Part shown: positions 15,040 to 23,690 of the stretch, in pieces
Position numbering within the stretch: the stretch's first letter is position 1
Layout: the number at the start of each line of letters is the position of its first letter
NCBI RefSeq assembly: GCF_004634195.1
Contig: NZ_SKBP01000002.1
Location: forward strand, 186,001-250,000
Origin: Flavobacterium salilacus subsp. salilacus
GTDB lineage: Bacteria; Bacteroidota; Bacteroidia; Flavobacteriales; Flavobacteriaceae
Length of the DNA stretch: 64,000 bases
Direction: 5' to 3'
Notes under the pieces: model-generated
The model's input: only the letters and a program-made list of their open reading frames with translations
The model's database searches: none
Told to the model about the DNA's origin: nothing
Translations under genes and position numbers: made by a program

Positions 15040-15744
15040 ATGAAAATTGCACTTTTAGGTTATGGGAAAATGGGCAAAGTGATAGAACGTATTGCACAGG
15101 AAAGAGGTCATGAAATAGTATTGCGAAAAAAAAGTACTGATTGTTTTGAGGGTTTAGAAAAAGCTGATGTTGCTATAGATTTTAGTGTACCCAGTGCAGC
15201 AGTTAGCAATATAACAGCATGTTTTAATAAAAACATCCCCGTAATAAGCGGCACTACCGGATGGCTGGAACATTATGATGAAATGGTACAGCTTTGCGAA
15301 ACTAAAAAAGGAGCTTTTATATACGGCTCAAATTTTAGTTTGGGAGTCAACATTTTTTTTGAGCTTAATGTACAGCTTGCCAAAATGATGTCGAAACTGG
15401 AACAGTACAATGTTTCGATGGAAGAGATACACCACACCCAAAAACTTGATGCACCAAGCGGCACAGCTATAACACTTGCTAACAGTATTATTGCCAACAG
15501 CAATTATTCGGGCTGGGCTATTGAAAACAAAAAAGAAAACGATATTTTTATTGATGTAAAAAGGGAGGAAAACGTTCCCGGCACACATACGGTAACTTAT
15601 AATTCTGATGTTGACAGCATCGAAATTAAGCATACCGCCCACAGTCGCGAAGGTTTTGCTTTGGGTGCCGTTATTGCTTCCGAATGGCTGATTGGTAAAC
15701 AGGGCGTATTCAGTATGAAAAATGTTTTAGGGTTACATGAGTAA
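15040..15744 (+). CDS. dapB: 4-hydroxy-tetrahydrodipicolinate reductase
   Basis: Catalyses the NAD(P)H-dependent step of the diaminopimelate/lysine pathway. At 234 residues it is compact. The nucleotide-binding loop GYGKMGK (7-13) starts the protein, SGTTGW and GSNFSLGVN follow, and the catalytic signature EIHHTQKLDAPSGTA supplies the active His and Lys. The late HTAHSREGFALGAV stretch is also typical. It starts 6 bases after the DUF5683 stop and is in line with lepB, so it is part of the parA-to-WbqC run of genes. Confidence 0.96.
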   Translation: MKIALLGYGKMGKVIERIAQERGHEIVLRKKSTDCFEGLEKADVAIDFSVPSAAVSNITACFNKNIPVISGTTGWLEHYDEMVQLCETKKGAFIYGSNFSLGVNIFFELNVQLAKMMSKLEQYNVSMEEIHHTQKLDAPSGTAITLANSIIANSNYSGWAIENKKENDIFIDVKREENVPGTHTVTYNSDVDSIEIKHTAHSREGFALGAVIASEWLIGKQGVFSMKNVLGLHE

Positions 15745-15789
15745 CAAATTAGTATAAAAAGATACTTATATAAAAAATACACATAAGAG

Positions 15790-17496
15790 ATGACACTATC
15801 AGAATGGTTAATATTTATACTGGCGGTACAAGTAGTACACTTTTTGGGTACATGGAAGTTATACCAAAAAGCGGGCAGAAAACCTTGGGAAGCAGCCGTG
15901 CCTATTTATAATGGCGTAGTACTAATGCGTATTATTAACCGACCCCGCTGGTGGGTTTTGTTATTGTTTGTACCTGTTGTAAACCTTATCATGTTTCCTG
16001 TAGTATGGGTAGAAACGCTGAGAAGTTTTGGTAAAACCTCCATTACAGATACATTACTGGGCGTTCTTACATTCGGCTTATATATTTATTATATAAACTA
16101 TAGTGGTAATGCAGATTATCGTCCTGAAAGGGAATTAAAAGCCAAAAGCAAATCGGGCGACACGGTAAGCTCCCTACTCTTTGCCATAGTAGTTGCTACA
16201 GTTGTGCATACCTATGTGATGCAACCTTTTACCATACCCACCTCATCGTTAGAGAAAACCCTCCTTGTTGGTGATTTCCTTTTTGTAAGCAAGTTTCATT
16301 ACGGAGCAAGAACACCTATGACTACCGTAGCTGCACCAATGGTGCACGATACTATACCGTTGGCAAATATAAGATCATATACTAACAAACCGCAGCTACC
16401 CTATTTTAGATTTCCCGGATTTGAAGAGGCTGAAAAAAATGATATTGTAGTTTTTAACTGGCCTGTAGATACCGTTCGGTTTTTTAGAGATAAAAACAGT
16501 ATTGGGGTACGTAAACCCATCGATAAAAAGTCGAACTATGTAAAACGCTGCGTAGGCAGACCGGGCGATACATTGAGTATAAAAAACGGTATAGTGTATA
16601 TCGATGGTAAACAGCTTATTTTGTCAGATAGAGCAAAACCGCAGCATTTTTATCCTTTAGAGGCAAAAGGAACAATCACTCAAAATTTTCTTGATAAGTA
16701 TGACATTACCGAAATAAGGTATTATTATACGATTAAGGAAAAACTTTGGGACAACCCTGATGTTAAAAAATACCTGACCAGCGAAGAAGTAGATGCAACG
16801 CTTATTGAGCTGCAAAGAGATTCTGTAAACGTAGAGGTTTTTGGATACATTAAGGATGAGTTCTTACAAAAATTGGGCATGAATATGTTGAGGAACAAAC
16901 TCCAGGTAAATGTTACTGATGATAAAGTAACTGCCCTTAAAGCTGACCCTTTTGTAAAAGAGATAAAGGATACTTATATGTACCCGCCATCGCCGGAGAT
17001 ATTCCCTTACACAAAACCTACATGGAGTGTAGATAATATGGGACCCATATATATACCGCAAGAAGGTAAAACCGTAGCGCTTAATGAAGAAACCCTGCCG
17101 TTTTATAAAATGATTATTACCGAATATGAAAATAATGACCTTAAAGTAAACGGTAATGAAATAAGGATAAACGGAGAGGTTGTTGACAGTTATACTTTTA
17201 AACAAAACTATTACTGGATGATGGGAGATAACCGTCATAACTCCGAAGATAGCCGCTATTGGGGCTATGTACCTGAAGACCATATTGTGGGTAAACCTGT
17301 ATTTATATGGCTGAGTCTCGACCAAAACGAACCCTGGAGCAACTTTGGTAAAAAAGTTCGCTGGAACAGGATGTTTACTACTGTAAGCGGTACAGGCGAG
17401 CCGGTATCTTACTTTAAGTACTTTATAATTGCTCTTGTAGCTTGGTTTACGTATGATTATTTCAGAAAAAACAAAAAGAAAACGAAAGATAGTTAA
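15790..17496 (+). CDS. lepB: Signal peptidase I, long Bacteroidota form
   Basis: A 568-residue, membrane-bound serine/lysine protease that removes signal peptides after Sec export; most bacterial forms are half this length. The N-terminus carries hydrophobic segments not found in short forms (residues about 1-20 and 55-105). The catalytic serine box is IPTSSLEKTLL (probable nucleophile Ser153, with Leu instead of the usual Met after it), the lysine box is NYVKRCVGRPGD (probable general base Lys252), and the C-terminal box is MGDNRHNSEDSRYWGYV. About 200 residues lie between the lysine box and the final box, much longer than usual. A last membrane segment (YFIIALVAWFTYDYF) ends the protein. 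Identification is firm; the role of the large insert is not known. Confidence 0.93.
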   Translation: MTLSEWLIFILAVQVVHFLGTWKLYQKAGRKPWEAAVPIYNGVVLMRIINRPRWWVLLLFVPVVNLIMFPVVWVETLRSFGKTSITDTLLGVLTFGLYIYYINYSGNADYRPERELKAKSKSGDTVSSLLFAIVVATVVHTYVMQPFTIPTSSLEKTLLVGDFLFVSKFHYGARTPMTTVAAPMVHDTIPLANIRSYTNKPQLPYFRFPGFEEAEKNDIVVFNWPVDTVRFFRDKNSIGVRKPIDKKSNYVKRCVGRPGDTLSIKNGIVYIDGKQLILSDRAKPQHFYPLEAKGTITQNFLDKYDITEIRYYYTIKEKLWDNPDVKKYLTSEEVDATLIELQRDSVNVEVFGYIKDEFLQKLGMNMLRNKLQVNVTDDKVTALKADPFVKEIKDTYMYPPSPEIFPYTKPTWSVDNMGPIYIPQEGKTVALNEETLPFYKMIITEYENNDLKVNGNEIRINGEVVDSYTFKQNYYWMMGDNRHNSEDSRYWGYVPEDHIVGKPVFIWLSLDQNEPWSNFGKKVRWNRMFTTVSGTGEPVSYFKYFIIALVAWFTYDYFRKNKKKTKDS

Positions 17497-17527
17497 TCTG
17501 TTTTTTTGAAAATTTGGTAATCTGAAG

Positions 17528-17899
17528 ATGTACACATTTTCCTTTGAAAAATTAGAAGTTTGGGTAGAGGCAAAAGCTTTTACAAAGGTTATCTATGAGA
17601 TTACCAATTCATTTCCTGATTCCGAGAAGTTCGGATTAACTTCACAAATTCGCAGAGCTTCTGTTTCTGTTTGCTCAAATATAGCTGAAGGTTCAGCAAG
17701 GCATTCATTTAAAGACAAAGCCCATTTCTCGACAATGGCGTTTAGTTCGGCAATAGAAGTTCTGAACCAATTAATAATTTCATCTGAATTAAATTTAATT
17801 ATTGAAACCGATTATATAAAGTTAAGAAGTATGCTTGAAAGCATTACCAATAAAATTAATGCTTTAAGAAATTATCAAATCCGCCAAATAACCAAATAA
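17528..17899 (+). CDS. Four-helix-bundle protein (S23/IVP family)
   Basis: A 123-residue all-helical protein of the family first found as ORFs inside 23S rRNA intervening sequences. Recognisable pieces are FEKLEVWVEAKAF, the loop FPDSEKFGLTSQIRRASVSV, and SNIAEGSAR, followed by two long helices. The family forms pentamers with a basic surface and is thought to bind nucleic acid. Here it stands free, 31 bases after lepB and 13 bases before the WbqC gene, not inside an rRNA gene. It may be a mobile or recently inserted passenger in an otherwise stable gene run. Confidence 0.85.
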   Translation: MYTFSFEKLEVWVEAKAFTKVIYEITNSFPDSEKFGLTSQIRRASVSVCSNIAEGSARHSFKDKAHFSTMAFSSAIEVLNQLIISSELNLIIETDYIKLRSMLESITNKINALRNYQIRQITK

Positions 17900-17912
17900 T
17901 CAATTTCAAGAA

Positions 17913-18524
17913 ATGCACATTCTACTACATCCTACCTACTTCCCTTCTATCAGTCACTTTGTGGCTATGGCAAAGGCAAATGCGGTAACTTTTGAGGTTG
18001 AAGACAACTTCCAGAAGCAAACCAACAGGAACAGGATGTATATATATAGTCCAAACGGTATCCAACTGCTCAATATTCCTGTAAAGCACAGCAAAACGGC
18101 ACATCAAAAATTTAAGGATACTAAAATAGAGCAGGCTTTTGACTGGCGTAAACAGCATTTTAAATCGCTTGAAGCTGCTTACAGGACTTCGCCCTTCTTT
18201 GAATATTTTGAAGACGATATACGCCCGTTATTTGAGAAAAAGCATACATATATGATGGATCTTAACTTTGAAGCGATGGAGATTGTTACCGATTGTTTGG
18301 GAATGGACTTTTGTTATAATAAAACCACAGAGTATTTTCATGAAGTGAGTAATCTGGACGATTACCGCCATCTAGCTAATGGTAAAAAAGATAGTGGTGT
18401 TTTTGAACCTTACACACAAGTTTTCGGAGAAAAGCATGGTTTTATTAACAATCTCAGCGTACTCGATCTGCTTTTTAACGAGGGTCGCCATGCAATGGAT
18501 TATTTAAAAAGCCAAGTATTGTAG
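17913..18524 (+). CDS. WbqC family protein
   Basis: A 203-residue protein of the WbqC-like family, seen in O-antigen and surface-glycan loci of other bacteria and near lepB in Flavobacteriia. The typical start HPTYFPSISHFVAMAKA (here after MHILL), the RNRMYIYSPNG strand and LNIPVK, then DWRKQHFKSLEAAYRTSPFF are all present. No signal peptide. The molecular role is not established; it may act on nucleotide-linked amino sugars. It ends 3 bases before the end of the convergent phosphatase-family gene. Confidence 0.85.
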   Translation: MHILLHPTYFPSISHFVAMAKANAVTFEVEDNFQKQTNRNRMYIYSPNGIQLLNIPVKHSKTAHQKFKDTKIEQAFDWRKQHFKSLEAAYRTSPFFEYFEDDIRPLFEKKHTYMMDLNFEAMEIVTDCLGMDFCYNKTTEYFHEVSNLDDYRHLANGKKDSGVFEPYTQVFGEKHGFINNLSVLDLLFNEGRHAMDYLKSQVL

Positions 18525-18527
18525 GTT

Positions 18528-19580
18528 TTATTCTTTCTGTCTCTCCGTTACCGGAGTAATAGCCATACGTGCCATTATAGGAAAATGATCAGAGTTTACT
18601 ATGGTATCAAAAGTGGTAAATGATTTTATTTCAAAATTATCATCAGAGAACACATAATCTATCCTTGCAGGATAATATTTAAAATTATACGATTTTCCAA
18701 ACCCGCTGCCTACCTCCTCAAAAACATCATTCATATCTCCTTTCACGCTTCTATATACATAGGAGAAAGCACTGTTGTTAAGATCTCCGCAAATAATAAC
18801 AGGATATTTACATTCTTTTTTATGCTTTTCTATCAGTTCTGCCTGTAGCTGCTGTTTAGTAAACGCTTCGCTAAGTCGTTTAAAAATAACTTTCGATTTC
18901 TCTTCATCTATTGTTTCATGAATATCGGGGCTTATTTTTATAGACTGCATGTGCATGCTGTAAACCCTTATAGTATCATTCCCTTTTTTCAAATCGGCAT
19001 AGATAACATTGTTGCTGGAATTAGGAAATTTAATATCTCCTTTACTCACTATGGGAAACTTTGAATAAATAGCCTGACCTGTTTTATGAGTGTCCTCGCT
19101 TGAAAAAATGTACTTATGTTTATAGTTATTAAAATATACATTATCTAACGGTGCATATTCCTGAAAACACAATACATCGGGATTATGCTTACGCACAAAA
19201 CTTTTTATACTGTCAGTAATATTTGCATTCGGTACCCATTTGTATAAATTAAACATTCTTACATTATAACTCATCAATGTAAAATCGTCTTGGTGTACGG
19301 GTAGCTCCTCCTGAGAAAATTTATAAAACTTACTTATAAATGTAATGCCCAGAAGCAGGACAATGCCCGAAAGCAGCATTTGTTTTTTAAACTGTAGCAA
19401 CCAATATAAAAAAAACAGGAAATTAAATACCAACATTAACGGCAAGAGCAGTGTAAATACTGATAGTATAGGGAATATATTTGGGGCTAAAAAAGGTAAA
19501 ATATAAGCCACGAACGTCAACACGGTTAGTACCATATTGAAGAAAAGCATAACTTTATTAAACCAAGAAAGTTTTTTCAT
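18528..19580 (-). CDS. Membrane-anchored endonuclease/exonuclease/phosphatase-family protein
   Basis: A 350-residue protein with three N-terminal hydrophobic segments (about residues 10-95) and a C-terminal DNase I-like hydrolase domain. The metal and catalytic signatures are in order: MSYNVRMFN, VLCFQEY (Glu), YSMHMQ (His), ICGDLNNSAFS (Asp/Asn) and a final NSDHFPI (Asp/His). Such proteins cleave phosphodiester bonds in nucleic acids or phospholipids; the active domain should face the periplasm or cytoplasm depending on topology. It starts about 33 bases downstream of the rhomboid gene and likely shares its transcript with the rhomboid-mutL group. Confidence 0.88.
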   Translation of the reverse strand: MKKLSWFNKVMLFFNMVLTVLTFVAYILPFLAPNIFPILSVFTLLLPLMLVFNFLFFLYWLLQFKKQMLLSGIVLLLGITFISKFYKFSQEELPVHQDDFTLMSYNVRMFNLYKWVPNANITDSIKSFVRKHNPDVLCFQEYAPLDNVYFNNYKHKYIFSSEDTHKTGQAIYSKFPIVSKGDIKFPNSSNNVIYADLKKGNDTIRVYSMHMQSIKISPDIHETIDEEKSKVIFKRLSEAFTKQQLQAELIEKHKKECKYPVIICGDLNNSAFSYVYRSVKGDMNDVFEEVGSGFGKSYNFKYYPARIDYVFSDDNFEIKSFTTFDTIVNSDHFPIMARMAITPVTERQKE

Positions 19581-19613
19581 TATAACTGCCTTTGCAAGCC
19601 CAAAGCTACTTAT

Positions 19614-20513
19614 TTATTTGCCAACTTTAAATAAAAATTCTTTTTCCTCTTTGGTAAGGCTGTCATATCCTGATTTACTTATTTTATCCAGTATATCATC
19701 TATCTGCTGCTGCGTAAGATCTTTAGGTTGAGTAGTTGTTTTTTTATTATACGGCGCAGGATTGCGGTGTACTTTTTTAAAAGTATGTTTCTGTTTAGGC
19801 TTAAAAATATTTTCAAAAAAAGTAATACTATTAGAAACTCCCTTGCTCAGATCCGTTCCGTTTTGAAGTAACTTTATATAAATATAACCAAACAATGCAC
19901 CTGCCAAGTGAGCAATGTGCCCGCCTGTATTTTCTACAGAAACATATATTAAATCAGACACTATAAAAAAAGCAGCAATATGCCATAGTTTAATAGTCCC
20001 TATAAGAGGCATGCGCACCGGGTAATATGGAGCATATACGGCTGACGCAACAAGTATTGCCATTACTGCTGCCGAAGCGCCTACCATAGGCGCTTTAACC
20101 CCTCTTACAAGAGGGAGTAATTCATAACCCAGAATAAACACTAATCCTGCAAATATTGCCGATAGAATATAAAGTCCGAAAAGTTGCTTTTGCGTAAAAA
20201 AAGTCAGGAACATCCTGCCTGCAAAAAAAAGCCATAACATATTGAAAAAAACATGCAGAAATCCGCTGTGTAAAAATGCATAGGTAACAAGCGTCCAAGG
20301 CTTCCATAGCAAATCAGCAGGATCGGATGATAAACTCAACCAGTTTTGAGTTCCGCCCACAGTCCAGTCTAAAGCAGGTACCAAAATACCTCCCAGCTTT
20401 AAAAGGCTGAATACAATAAAAGGAATTATAAACAAGCCTACATTCCAAAAAATAAGCCTTTGGGTTATGCCCCCTATTTTATATTCTGATTTTAAATCGT
20501 CTAAAAGTCCCAT
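19614..20513 (-). CDS. Rhomboid family intramembrane serine protease (copy 1)
   Basis: A 299-residue integral membrane protease with about six membrane segments. The HSGFLHVFFNML loop-helix, the catalytic serine in GASAAV and the catalytic histidine in GGHIAHLAGALFGY are all present. The C-terminal 60 residues are a charged cytoplasmic tail ending in a small helical segment (TQQQIDDILDKISKSGYDSL). It lies 4 bases after a second rhomboid gene, in the order mutL, rhomboid, rhomboid. Substrates are unknown. Confidence 0.93.
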   Translation of the reverse strand: MGLLDDLKSEYKIGGITQRLIFWNVGLFIIPFIVFSLLKLGGILVPALDWTVGGTQNWLSLSSDPADLLWKPWTLVTYAFLHSGFLHVFFNMLWLFFAGRMFLTFFTQKQLFGLYILSAIFAGLVFILGYELLPLVRGVKAPMVGASAAVMAILVASAVYAPYYPVRMPLIGTIKLWHIAAFFIVSDLIYVSVENTGGHIAHLAGALFGYIYIKLLQNGTDLSKGVSNSITFFENIFKPKQKHTFKKVHRNPAPYNKKTTTQPKDLTQQQIDDILDKISKSGYDSLTKEEKEFLFKVGK

Positions 20514-20517
20514 GACA

Positions 20518-21342
20518 TTAATTCCAACGGTTATTATTAAACTGGTTCTTTTTCCAGTACCACATTATTATAAAACCTACTATTGCTCCGCCAAGGTGGG
20601 CAAAATGCGCTATCCCGTCACCGCCACCGCCTCCAAAAATAGATTGTCCTCGCAAACCAAGAAACAAGTCCATTATTAATAATCCCGGTACAAAATATTT
20701 TGCTTTAATAGGAATTGGTAAAAATATAAGCATTAATTCGGCATTCGGAAACATAAAAGCAAAGGCAACAATTATACCATACAAAGCTCCTGAAGCACCC
20801 AGCATAGGTGTTTGATTCAATACAGCACCGTTAAACAGGCTATCGTAGCTTTCTTGATTTAATGCATTTAATTTTCCTGTTTCTTGAAGTATCGGAATCA
20901 ACTTATTTTTAAATAATTCGCCATCATAACGGTTGCCAACTACAAAATCAATATTTAATACCTGATGTAATGTTGTGTCAGACAAATTCATACCCGCAGC
21001 TCCCTCTAAAATATTTTGCATTTCAAAATAAGTAACTCCTAAATGTAATAAAGCTGCTCCCAAACCACATGAAATATAAAAAAACAAAAACTTCTTAGTC
21101 CCCCATTGTTCTTCCAGCGCACTGCCAAACATCCACAAACCAAACATATTAAACAGTATATGGCTAATACCGCCATGCATAAACATATGGGTCAATATTT
21201 GCCATACTTTAAAATCATTATTTTGAGGATAATGAAGTGCTAAATACTTATAAGCAACTTCAGCACCTATAATCTGAGTTCCTATAAAAAATATTACATT
21301 TATAATAATTAACTGCTTAACAGTTTCGGTTATTCGCATCAT
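20518..21342 (-). CDS. Rhomboid family intramembrane serine protease (copy 2)
   Basis: A 274-residue rhomboid. The first loop has MFMHGGISHILFNMFGLWMF, the catalytic Ser is in GASGALYGI and the catalytic His in AHFAHLGGAIVGF. An insert of about 60 residues (with NILEGAAGMNLSDTTLHQVL) lies between the second and third membrane segments. Its start overlaps the mutL stop by 4 bases (ATGA), so it is translationally coupled to mutL. It is a distinct paralogue of the following gene rather than a recent duplicate. Confidence 0.93.
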   Translation of the reverse strand: MMRITETVKQLIIINVIFFIGTQIIGAEVAYKYLALHYPQNNDFKVWQILTHMFMHGGISHILFNMFGLWMFGSALEEQWGTKKFLFFYISCGLGAALLHLGVTYFEMQNILEGAAGMNLSDTTLHQVLNIDFVVGNRYDGELFKNKLIPILQETGKLNALNQESYDSLFNGAVLNQTPMLGASGALYGIIVAFAFMFPNAELMLIFLPIPIKAKYFVPGLLIMDLFLGLRGQSIFGGGGGDGIAHFAHLGGAIVGFIIMWYWKKNQFNNNRWN

Positions 21343-23210
21343 ATTGCAAATCGTTTATCTAAGTCTTCCACACTTACCGTAATGAAAGTTGGTTTATTAA
21401 ATGGAGATATACCGGGTTCTTTACAGGCAAACAATGCGTTTACCATATTCTCCTGTTCTTTTTCGCTAAGCAATGTTCCCGTTTTTACCGCAAGGCTGCG
21501 TGCCATCGATTTGGCTATGCTGTCTGTTTGGCTAAAACTGCTGTCCGGCACCTCCTGTTGCAGGTCGCTTATCAGCTCTTCCAACAGTATCGATACTTCG
21601 CTTTCCGGTACATTTACGGGTAACCCCGAAACCACAATGTGGTCGGTATTCATTTCCGAAAAAACAAAACCTGTATTTTCCAGTGCAGCCTGCATCTCTT
21701 TTATTAAATCGAGTTCCGTTTTATTATAATGCAAGATTAACGGAAACAACAACTGCTGGCTTGCTCCCTGCTGTACGGTGATGTTCTTTAAAAACTGCTC
21801 ATACAATACACGCTGGTGCGCCCGCTTTTGGTCGATAATAACCATGCCCGACTTTATAGGGCTTACTATGTACTTTTTATGTATCTGATACGTTCGGTGT
21901 ATCGTTTGCTCAACATCACTATCATTAAACAGCGAACCGGTTACTTCATCCTTTTCAAAATCTATGCCTTCCGCTTCCTCGGTAGCCGTTGTCAGTCCGG
22001 TATATAAACTTTCCCATGATGCGCTACGGTCGGTTTTACGAAAAGCAGGTAATGAATAATTTGAGGATGAAGCTGCTTGCGATGTTTTTACAGGCTTTTC
22101 ATCTGCAAACGGGTTAAAGTTCCTATCTACATTTACAGTAGGCAGTACAGCCTCTTTATTTTCGTAGTTGTAAGGTGTATCAAGGTTAGCATCCCTTTCA
22201 AAATCGAGTACCGGAGCTACATTAAACTGCCCCAAACTATGTTTTACCGACGAGCGAAGTATGGCATACAGCGCATGCTCATCATCAAACTTTATCTCGG
22301 TTTTGGTAGGGTGTATGTTAATATCAATCGTATGGGGCGGTACTTCGAGGTAAATAAAATAACCGGGCTGACAGCCGTCTTTCAACAACCCTTCATAGGC
22401 TGCCATAACGGCATGGTGCAAATAACCACTTTTTATAAAACGGTTGTTTACAAAAAAGAACTGCTCGCCCCTGCTCTTCTTGGCAAACTCAGGTTTTATT
22501 ACAAACCCCTGTATTTGCACAATTTCTGTACTCTCATTTACAGGTACTAATTTCTCATTAGTACGTCCGCCAAATATACCCACAATGCGCTGGCGTTGAT
22601 TCGTCATGGGCAGGTTAAACATTTCGCTGCCGTTATGGAATAGTGTAAATGCAATATTAGGGTGCGCCAATGCTACACGCTCAAACTCATCTACTATATG
22701 GCGGAACTCAACCGTATCTGATTTCAGGAAATTGCGACGTGCGGGGATATTAAAAAACAGATTTTTTACCGCGAACGAAGTCCCTTTGGGTACTACCGCC
22801 ACATCCTGGCTTACAAATTTGCTGCCTTCTATAACAATGTGTGTGCCCAGCTCTTCCTGCTCCTGCTTGGTTTTCATTTCTACATGGGCAATAGCGGCAA
22901 TACTTGCCAGTGCCTCCCCCCTGAACCCTTTGGTATGCAGGTCGAATAAATCTTCGGCATGGCGAATTTTACTGGTAGCGTGGCGTTCAAAACACAATCG
23001 GGCATCGGTTACGCCCATACCCTTACCGTTGTCTATAACCTGTATAAGGGTTTTACCGGCATCTTTTACAATGAGTTTAATATCGGTACTGCCGGCATCA
23101 ACTGAATTTTCCAGTAACTCTTTTACTACCGAAGCCGGACGCTGTACTACCTCGCCGGCAGCTATTTGGTTAGCAACATGATCTGGAAGTAATTGAATGA
23201 TACCGGACAT
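21339..23210 (-). CDS. mutL: DNA mismatch repair protein MutL
   Basis: The mismatch-repair ATPase that links MutS to downstream repair. The 623-residue protein has the GHKL ATPase motifs: IAAGEVVQRPASVVKELLEN, DAGSTDI, DNGKGM, ATSKI and GFRGEALASI. The transducer domain with DINIHPTKTEIKF follows, then a low-complexity linker (about 360-420) and the C-terminal dimerisation domain. The endonuclease metal motif DQHA(x)2E(x)4E is degenerate: the protein reads DQKRAHQRVLYEQF, and the late CPHGRP-type motif is replaced by SPFNKPTF. This suggests a MutL without nicking activity. It heads the mutL-rhomboid-rhomboid run. Confidence 0.96.
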   Translation of the reverse strand: MSGIIQLLPDHVANQIAAGEVVQRPASVVKELLENSVDAGSTDIKLIVKDAGKTLIQVIDNGKGMGVTDARLCFERHATSKIRHAEDLFDLHTKGFRGEALASIAAIAHVEMKTKQEQEELGTHIVIEGSKFVSQDVAVVPKGTSFAVKNLFFNIPARRNFLKSDTVEFRHIVDEFERVALAHPNIAFTLFHNGSEMFNLPMTNQRQRIVGIFGGRTNEKLVPVNESTEIVQIQGFVIKPEFAKKSRGEQFFFVNNRFIKSGYLHHAVMAAYEGLLKDGCQPGYFIYLEVPPHTIDINIHPTKTEIKFDDEHALYAILRSSVKHSLGQFNVAPVLDFERDANLDTPYNYENKEAVLPTVNVDRNFNPFADEKPVKTSQAASSSNYSLPAFRKTDRSASWESLYTGLTTATEEAEGIDFEKDEVTGSLFNDSDVEQTIHRTYQIHKKYIVSPIKSGMVIIDQKRAHQRVLYEQFLKNITVQQGASQQLLFPLILHYNKTELDLIKEMQAALENTGFVFSEMNTDHIVVSGLPVNVPESEVSILLEELISDLQQEVPDSSFSQTDSIAKSMARSLAVKTGTLLSEKEQENMVNALFACKEPGISPFNKPTFITVSVEDLDKRFAI

Positions 23211-23245
23211 AAATGATGATTGATGATTTTTTTTTAAACGGACAT

Positions 23246-23253
23246 CAAAGTTA
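23246..23253 (-). promoter_or_regulatory. -7 promoter element for mutL
   Basis: On the minus strand TAACTTTG matches TAnnTTTG, 35 bases upstream of the mutL start codon. Confidence 0.6.
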
Positions 23254-23362
23254 CGGAAATATTGTGAAATGGGGAAAATACTTGTTTTGCATTATTGCGG
23301 GAAATACGTAATTTGATTTAGAGGAAATTTTGTAGGTTTAAAAAAATTAAATAATACTAAAA

Positions 23363-23614
23363 ATGAATCCAAAAGACACATTTAAAGACAATTCTTCACA
23401 TTCAATAGAATGGGGTGAAGCAACATGGGATAACAGTGAATTCTCAATAAGAAACAGATATGATAATCCAAAGACAGGAAAATTCAATTATGCTGGATCA
23501 GCAGAAATTCCATGGGAAGATTTTAAAATGATGATTGAACAAAGTATCACAAGAGGTCATTTTACAGAGCCAGAATTAATTGAAATATTAAAAGAGATTG
23601 CTAAAAAATTATAA
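23363..23614 (+). CDS. Small hypothetical protein
   Basis: An 83-residue protein with a beta-rich front (IEWGEATWDNSEFSIRNRYD) and a helical end (PELIEILKEIAKKL). No signal peptide or membrane segment. I do not recognise a family. It is preceded by a 150-bp gap after the divergent mutL gene and followed by a convergent membrane-protein gene. Codon use and the good A/T-rich leader suggest it is real. Confidence 0.6.
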   Translation: MNPKDTFKDNSSHSIEWGEATWDNSEFSIRNRYDNPKTGKFNYAGSAEIPWEDFKMMIEQSITRGHFTEPELIEILKEIAKKL

Positions 23615-23629
23615 TTAAAAACAAAAAAA

Positions 23630-23645
23630 CCACTCTTTCGAGTGG
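23630..23645 (-). terminator. Terminator of the 317-residue membrane-protein gene
   Basis: Arms CCACTC and GAGTGG with a four-base loop. Read on the minus strand the hairpin is followed by seven T residues, so it serves the minus-strand gene ending at 23691; it may also help stop the convergent small gene. Confidence 0.75.
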
Positions 23646-23690
23646 ATTATATATTCATATATTTTGAGCTAATTAAATTATTTTTGCTTT

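Noticed and set aside
16864..17535. 223-residue frame on the minus strand
   Set aside because: It is antisense to lepB, has no family features and its composition follows the lepB codons.
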